Shown here in pieces: positions 31,669 to 36,234 of a stretch of 36,234 nucleotides of DNA (within the stretch, counting starts at the first letter, position 1; each line of letters begins with the position of its first letter). Source of the DNA: Belliella buryatensis (GTDB taxonomy: Bacteria > Bacteroidota > Bacteroidia > Cytophagales > Cyclobacteriaceae). The translations under genes and the position numbers were made by a program. The DNA lies in NCBI RefSeq assembly GCF_900188245.1, contig NZ_FZOK01000020.1:1-36234 (forward strand), written 5' to 3'. The notes under the pieces were generated by a model. That model was not told where the DNA came from, ran no database searches, and was given only the letters and a program-made list of their open reading frames with translations.

Positions 31669-34614
31669 TCATAATAGAGCTTCCCATAAGATCTCTACCG
31701 GGTGCTTAGCGAATCTTTTTGTTCCATCTGCAATTTGATGCCTACAGGAAGTCCCAGGCGCTGCAATCAATACCGCTGCATCAGCTTTTCGCACTTCTGG
31801 AAATAATACCATCTCTCCAATCTGCATACTCAGTTCATAATGTTCGGCTTCATAACCAAATGATCCAGCCATTCCACAGCATCCAGAAGGGATCACTTCA
31901 ACCTGAAAGTTGGTTGGTAAGGCTAATACCTTCTGCGTCCAAGTTAAGGATGAGAGTGCCTTCTGATGACAATGACCATGAAGCTTGATCAATTTGGATT
32001 CTTCGGTGAACTGTTCCTTTTTGATGTTACCAGCAGCTATTTCTCTCCCAAGGAACTCGTCAATCAACAAGGTATGAAATTTGAGTTTTTTGGCACCTTC
32101 TCTGTAGGCCTCGCTAACAAGCCTAGGGTACTCATCTCTAAAACTCAGGATCGCTGACGGCTCAATACCTACCAAAGGGGTATTTCCGTCAATGATATCT
32201 TGAAAAACACTCACATTTCTATCTGCATGTTTTCTTGCCTTTTCCAGCAACCCTTTGGAAAGTGCTGAACGACCACTTTCATCATGCTCGACAACTTTTA
32301 CTTCGTAACCAAGCTTTTTCAATAATTTAATAGTAGTTATCCCGATCTCTGTATCATTGTAATTGGTGAATTCATCCACAAATAGAAAGAGTTCTTTGGT
32401 AGGAATACCTTCACTGGACAAGGATGCATAATTTTGCTTGTACCAAGCCCTCAAACTTTGAGATGCTATTTTTGGTAAGCTTCTCTGTGAAGCTACACCC
32501 AAGACTGATTTCATCCATCCACTTGTGAATTTATTAGAAAGGCCAAAATTGGCCAATGCTGAAATTTTAGACCCTAGTTGGTTCAAGTCGTTGATGTGCG
32601 CAAAAGCTTTGGATCTCAGTGGCACTCCATGGGTTTTATGATATTGGTACTGAAACTCAGCCTTCATGGACGCCATATCTACATTGGAAGGGCATTCTGC
32701 TGTACAACCTTTACAAGACAGACATAGATCCAATGCCTCTTTGATTTCAGGGTGGTCAAAAGCATTTCCTCTTTTATCCAAGGTCAAAAACTCTCTTAAT
32801 GTATTGGCTCTCCCCCGAGTAGTGTCTTTTTCATTGCGAGTTGCTTGGTAGCTTGGACACATTGTACCTCCTGACTCTGGGAGTTTTCTACAATCTCCTG
32901 AACCATTGCACTTTTCCGCCATCCTCAGAATACCGCCTACTTGATCAAAATTCAGTATCGTGTCATGAACAGGCGTTTTCATATCTGCTTCATAGCGCAA
33001 TGATGTATTCATAGGAGCTGTATCCACTATTTTACCTGGGTTAAGAATATTATCAGGATCCCAAGTATACTTAATACGTCTAAAAAGCTGATAATTTTCC
33101 TCCCCAACCATCATGGGAATAAAAGGTGCTCTCACCCTTCCGTCTCCATGCTCTCCAGAGAGTGATCCATTATATTTTTTCACCAATTTGGCCACATCCA
33201 AAGAAATATTATAAAATGCTTCTTGATCCTCACTTTTCTTCAGGTCCAAAATAGGCCTCAAATGAATCTCTCCAGCACCGGCATGCGCATAGTGAACAGG
33301 TTCTTGGCCATGGGCCTCCATCATTTGATCAAACTCATCAATATAGTCTGCCAAATCTTCAATATCTACAGCGGTATCTTCTATGCAGGCTACTGCTTTA
33401 CTATCCCCTGGAATATTAGCCAAAAGACCTAAGCCTGCACTTCTCAATGCCCAAGCTGATTTAGTCATACTTGGTTCTATTATTGGAAAGGCATAACCAA
33501 AGCCAGCATGCCTTAAGTCTTGTATAAAAAGTTCAGCCTTTTCTCTAGCTTCAGCCTCGGTTTTACCAGTGAATTCTACCATCAAAAGCGCCATAGGATC
33601 ACCTTCTACAAAATAGCGGTTTTTGCTATATTCTATACTCTCTTTGGTACAGTCTAAAATAATCTTATCCATCAACTCCACAGCTGTAGCAGGATGCTTC
33701 ATGGCAACTTGAGCTGCTTTCATGCTCTCGTGAATAGTTCCAAAATGTGCAGCTACTACTACCTCAATCGGGTCAGGGAGTGGGTCTAAAGAGATTTTAA
33801 TCTCAGTGGTAAATGCCAAGGTTCCTTCAGAACCTGTCAATAGTTTACAAAAATTGAACACTCCTCCTCCTGATGTGAAAATCTCTGAATCCAACAAATA
33901 GTCTAATGCATAACCTGTATTCCTTCTATGAATTGATTTCTTAGGAAAATTATCTCTAATGCATTGCTGAGTAGTAACATCACTAAGCTCCTTCCGAACC
34001 TGTCTATACAAAGTCCCTTCTAGATTATCTAATCGGCATTTACTTTCAAAAGTATTCTGATCCACTTCTTCAAAAATCGCAGGCTGACCATTACTCAATA
34101 TCACTTTCAATTCCAAAACCTTCTCTCTGGTAGTTCCATATACAATCGAAGTAGTTCCTGATGAATTATTACCAACCATTCCTCCGATCATGGCCCTATT
34201 TGCAGTGGAAGTGATAGGGCTAAAGAAAAGACCATATGGTTTTAGAAATCTATTAAGCTCATCTCTGACCACACCTGGCTGCACCTTGACCGATTTCTCT
34301 GACTCATTAAATTCCAAGATCTTAGTAAAATGCTTTGAAACATCTACAACAATCCCATTTCCCACACACTGACCAGCTAAAGAAGTGCCAGCAGTTCTTG
34401 GAATCAGAGAGGTCTTATAAGCTTTAGCAAAAGCAATCAACTTTTGGATATCTAATTCCGACTTTGGTAAAGCTACAGCAAGAGGCATTTCTCTATACAC
34501 GGAGGCATCTGTCGCATAGAGTGTTTTTGTCAAGGAATCAAATTTCAACTCTCCCTCAAGTTGATTTGCTAGCTCTTTTAATCTTGGTAATAGGTTTTGT
34601 TGATCTGAGGTCAT
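31669..34614 (-). CDS. YdiJ-like FAD and Fe-S D-2-hydroxyacid dehydrogenase (GlcD-GlcF fusion)
   Basis: 981 aa. An N-terminal PCMH FAD domain (about 40-280) has PRTAGTSLAGQCVGNGIVVD, GGMVGNNSSGT and GSEGTLAFTTEI. The FAD-oxidase C domain continues to about 530 (HAGAGEIHLRPILD, GEHGDGRVRAPFI, WDPDNILNPGKI). The C-terminal part binds iron-sulfur clusters: Cys569, Cys575 and Cys586, then C-LSC-KGC-TAEC with Cys631, 634, 637 and 641, and late CCG-type motifs (GHCHQK, SGCCGMAGSFG near 910-920). This is the layout of E. coli YdiJ, a D-2-hydroxyglutarate/D-lactate type dehydrogenase feeding electrons to quinone. Substrate is inferred, not shown. The ATG lies only 4 bases after a -7 box. Confidence 0.9.
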   Translation of the reverse strand: MTSDQQNLLPRLKELANQLEGELKFDSLTKTLYATDASVYREMPLAVALPKSELDIQKLIAFAKAYKTSLIPRTAGTSLAGQCVGNGIVVDVSKHFTKILEFNESEKSVKVQPGVVRDELNRFLKPYGLFFSPITSTANRAMIGGMVGNNSSGTTSIVYGTTREKVLELKVILSNGQPAIFEEVDQNTFESKCRLDNLEGTLYRQVRKELSDVTTQQCIRDNFPKKSIHRRNTGYALDYLLDSEIFTSGGGVFNFCKLLTGSEGTLAFTTEIKISLDPLPDPIEVVVAAHFGTIHESMKAAQVAMKHPATAVELMDKIILDCTKESIEYSKNRYFVEGDPMALLMVEFTGKTEAEAREKAELFIQDLRHAGFGYAFPIIEPSMTKSAWALRSAGLGLLANIPGDSKAVACIEDTAVDIEDLADYIDEFDQMMEAHGQEPVHYAHAGAGEIHLRPILDLKKSEDQEAFYNISLDVAKLVKKYNGSLSGEHGDGRVRAPFIPMMVGEENYQLFRRIKYTWDPDNILNPGKIVDTAPMNTSLRYEADMKTPVHDTILNFDQVGGILRMAEKCNGSGDCRKLPESGGTMCPSYQATRNEKDTTRGRANTLREFLTLDKRGNAFDHPEIKEALDLCLSCKGCTAECPSNVDMASMKAEFQYQYHKTHGVPLRSKAFAHINDLNQLGSKISALANFGLSNKFTSGWMKSVLGVASQRSLPKIASQSLRAWYKQNYASLSSEGIPTKELFLFVDEFTNYNDTEIGITTIKLLKKLGYEVKVVEHDESGRSALSKGLLEKARKHADRNVSVFQDIIDGNTPLVGIEPSAILSFRDEYPRLVSEAYREGAKKLKFHTLLIDEFLGREIAAGNIKKEQFTEESKLIKLHGHCHQKALSSLTWTQKVLALPTNFQVEVIPSGCCGMAGSFGYEAEHYELSMQIGEMVLFPEVRKADAAVLIAAPGTSCRHQIADGTKRFAKHPVEILWEALL

Positions 34615-34618
34615 AATT

Positions 34619-34626
34619 CAAAAATA
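34619..34626 (-). promoter_or_regulatory. -7 box TATTTTTG next to the ydiJ-like start
   Basis: On the minus strand, TATTTTTG matches TAnnTTTG exactly and ends 4 bases before the ATG. If used, the transcript would be leaderless or nearly so, or translation would begin further inside. Confidence 0.35.
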
Positions 34627-34805
34627 GGCAATTGATACAAAGCAATGTTAAATTTTATTAGAGAAAAATATCCACACATTGAAAATTCAATAATAATTTT
34701 ACCGAATATTTATTCAACCAAATAAACATTTGGACTGTTTTGTATTTGATCCATTTTGTTTCGAGATGTAAGATGATTATATTGAAGCAAACAAAGAAAA
34801 AAGTT

Positions 34806-35066
34806 ATGGCAGGTGGAACTTCAGGATTTACCATGATTCAGTCAAGCAAGGACAATAGAAGTATTCGGTCTGGAAGAACCAAAATGTCAGAAAGCCCTTA
34901 TTTACTTAAGCATGTCAAAACTTTAAACAGTGATCCTGAATTGTATACAGAATTAATATCAGAACGATTTGATAGAAAGGCTCAAAGCAATCAGTTTTCT
35001 ATACTTATCTTTATCATTCTAGGGATTTTGATTAGCACATTTTTCTATTTTTTGATAGTAGGCTAG
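34806..35066 (+). CDS. Small C-terminally membrane-anchored protein, function unknown
   Basis: 86 aa from ATG 34806; an upstream in-frame ATG at 34740 would add 22 residues of non-conserved look, so the inner start (MAGGTSGFTMIQSSK) is preferred. The body is polar and basic (RSIRSGRTKMSES...LNSDPELYTELISERF), and a single hydrophobic helix (about 65-85, ILIFIILGILISTFFYFLIVG) ends the chain, giving a tail-anchored topology. I do not recognise the family. It lies 71 bases before the YdcF-like gene in the same direction and could be co-transcribed with it. Confidence 0.6.
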   Translation: MAGGTSGFTMIQSSKDNRSIRSGRTKMSESPYLLKHVKTLNSDPELYTELISERFDRKAQSNQFSILIFIILGILISTFFYFLIVG

Positions 35067-35137
35067 CTTGAATTCCAGAGTAACATTATTATTTCACTAT
35101 TAGGTTTTTTATCTTTCTTGAAAAAATTCAAAACCCC

Positions 35138-35908
35138 ATGTTTTTCTACCTTTCTCAATTTCTTAGCTTCATTGTCATGCCGTTGAGTATCTGTTTGATC
35201 CTCATTATTTTTGGGTTAATTAAAATCAAAAAAAAATTAGGCATAAAATTCCTCAGTTGTGGTGTGATTTTGCTGCTTTTATTCAGCAATCAATTTTTGA
35301 GTAATGAAGCTATCAATGCATGGGAGCCTGATTATAAGGTAATTGCTACACTCTCTGATTATGAGTATGGGATAGTTTTAACAGGGGTGACAAATTTGAG
35401 TAAGGAGATTTACGATAGGACCTTTTTCAATAAAGGAGCCGATAGAGCTACACATGCCATACAACTCTATAAATTAGGAAAAATCAAAAAAATATTGATC
35501 ACAGGTGGCCAAGGACTCAATCCTAGCAACCCCAATACAGAGGCTGAATTATTAAGAGATTTTATGCTGATCGCAGGAGTAGATGAGGCTAACATCATCA
35601 TAGAGCAAGAAGCCAAAAACACCTATCAAAATGCAATTTTTACCAAGGAGATTTTCGATAGAGAAGGCATTCCTTTAGAGCAAAAACACCTTTTGATCAC
35701 TTCCGCTTTTCATATGAAGCGTGCCAAAGGTTGTTTTGATAAGGCAGGACTTTTAACTGAAACCTTTTCCGTTGATTACTATGGTTACAATAGGAAATTT
35801 GATTTCCCTGTTCTAGCTTACCCTGATCCTTACTCCATTTATATTTGGCAAAAACTCTTCAAAGAATGGATTGGGATAATTATGTATAAAGTTGCAGGGT
35901 ATATTTAA
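35138..35908 (+). CDS. YdcF/ElyC/SanA-family (DUF218) membrane protein
   Basis: 256 aa. Two N-terminal transmembrane segments (about 8-30 and 36-52) precede a DUF218 domain: YGIVLTGVTN, KGADRATHAIQLYKLGKIKKILITGGQG, TEAELLRDFMLIAGVDEANIIIEQEAKNTYQNA and HLLITSAFHMKRAKGCF. In proteobacteria this family (ElyC, SanA) acts in envelope and peptidoglycan precursor homeostasis; the biochemical reaction is unknown. The preceding small tail-anchored gene and this one form a possible two-gene envelope unit. Just upstream, TAGGTTTT near 35101 resembles a -7 box with one mismatch. Confidence 0.85.
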   Translation: MFFYLSQFLSFIVMPLSICLILIIFGLIKIKKKLGIKFLSCGVILLLLFSNQFLSNEAINAWEPDYKVIATLSDYEYGIVLTGVTNLSKEIYDRTFFNKGADRATHAIQLYKLGKIKKILITGGQGLNPSNPNTEAELLRDFMLIAGVDEANIIIEQEAKNTYQNAIFTKEIFDREGIPLEQKHLLITSAFHMKRAKGCFDKAGLLTETFSVDYYGYNRKFDFPVLAYPDPYSIYIWQKLFKEWIGIIMYKVAGYI

Positions 35909-35983
35909 CTCAGGAAATGCATTAGAACTCCTATCAGGAATAAAATGCATGATTTGGGTTTGACTCGAAAAAATCATAAAAAA

Positions 35984-36004
35984 AGCCACCCGAAACAGAT
36001 GGCT
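35984..36004 (-). terminator. Terminator of the truncated OmpA-family gene (possibly bidirectional)
   Basis: AGCCA (35984-35988) pairs with TGGCT (36000-36004) in a short hairpin. Reading leftward it is followed by TTTTTTTATG, a strong U tract. On the plus strand CTTTAATTTT follows, so it may also stop the YdcF-like transcript. Confidence 0.7.
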
Positions 36005-36133
36005 CTTTAATTTTCTACAGGTTAGGGATCTTAAGCTTATCGGTGGTCATTCACCTGTATAAGACTTTTATGTTTTAATCGGTCAAGCATCATGTTTTTT
36101 TTGAATTTCACGACGCCATCCATCCATTACTTT

Positions 36134-36234
36134 TTACCGCTTCAACTTCAGTTCTGTTCTTCTATTTTCCTGATGTTGGGCTTCGGTGCAGTCGCCACAG
36201 TCATGGATCGGTCTTGTCTTGCCAAACCACTCCG
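36134..36234 (-). CDS. C-terminal end of an OmpA-family protein (partial at window edge)
   Basis: Only the last 32 codons are inside the window; the gene starts beyond the right end. They read EWFGKTRPIHDCGDC, then CTEAQHQENRRTELKLKR, then TAA. The NRRTE signature and the two-cysteine C..C..CTE pattern are typical of the end of OmpA-like peptidoglycan-binding domains in Bacteroidota outer-membrane proteins. This domain anchors outer-membrane proteins to diaminopimelate in peptidoglycan. What lies N-terminal (beta-barrel, PD40 or TPR repeats) cannot be seen. The hairpin at 35984-36004 lies about 130 bases downstream of the stop. Confidence 0.85.
   Translation of the reverse strand, partial: EWFGKTRPIHDCGDCTEAQHQENRRTELKLKR

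Noticed and set aside
34740-34805. 22-residue N-terminal extension of the small tail-anchored protein
   Set aside because: The sequence looks like untranslated leader; the inner ATG before AGGTSGF is the better start.

Overview
The window looks like a chromosomal segment of a free-living member of the Bacteroidota, most likely a Cytophagales/Cyclobacteriaceae relative; this is inferred from gene content and signals, with no database search. The support is: A+T-rich DNA; almost no Shine-Dalgarno sites; several promoters of the Bacteroidota form TTG-(about 19)-TAnnTTTG just upstream of genes; and families typical of that phylum (secreted DUF1080 protein, SusB-like GH97, fused E1 2-oxoacid dehydrogenase, HMA-AraC hybrid regulator, OmpA-type C-terminus). 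Most genes are ordinary housekeeping or cell-envelope genes.

Layout. 1-391 has no gene but carries tandem leftward promoters and a boxA-like element, read here as the leader of an rRNA operon whose 16S gene would begin just beyond base 1. 392-7221 holds a DUF1080 lipoprotein, a DEAD-box helicase, an adenosine-kinase-like PfkB enzyme, a GNAT-like protein, a secreted glycerophosphodiesterase and RimO. 7222-7561 is non-coding and holds a complete promoter-to-terminator unit of about 75 nt, a candidate small RNA. 7562-10228 is an HMA/AraC regulator divergent from a fused E1 alpha-beta dehydrogenase.

10431-17836 is a surface-glycan locus. First comes a small membrane-anchored protein broken by one in-frame TAA. 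Then come the four enzyme types needed to make a bacillosamine-type sugar and load it on a lipid carrier (4,6-dehydratase, PLP aminotransferase, N-acetyltransferase, monotopic phosphoglycosyltransferase). A second, WecA/TagO-type initiating transferase and RfbA follow. 17881-21362 holds a GH97 alpha-glucosidase with a LacI-type operator-like palindrome upstream, a secreted YciI-like protein and a TlpA-like thioredoxin.

21506-36234 carries Tex, then AlkB with a perfect 17-bp inverted repeat against its start codon. Next are AddB- and AddA-like recombination nuclease subunits, separated by an oppositely oriented ParE/RelE-type toxin-antitoxin pair and a repeat-rich non-coding stretch. A YdiJ-like FAD/Fe-S 2-hydroxyacid dehydrogenase, a small tail-anchored protein, a YdcF/ElyC-like protein and the last 32 codons of an OmpA-family protein complete the window.

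No clearly new multi-gene system is evident. The items most worth checking are the candidate small RNA at 7450-7529, the alkB hairpin, the toxin-antitoxin pair splitting addAB, and the interrupted gene at 10431-10832.
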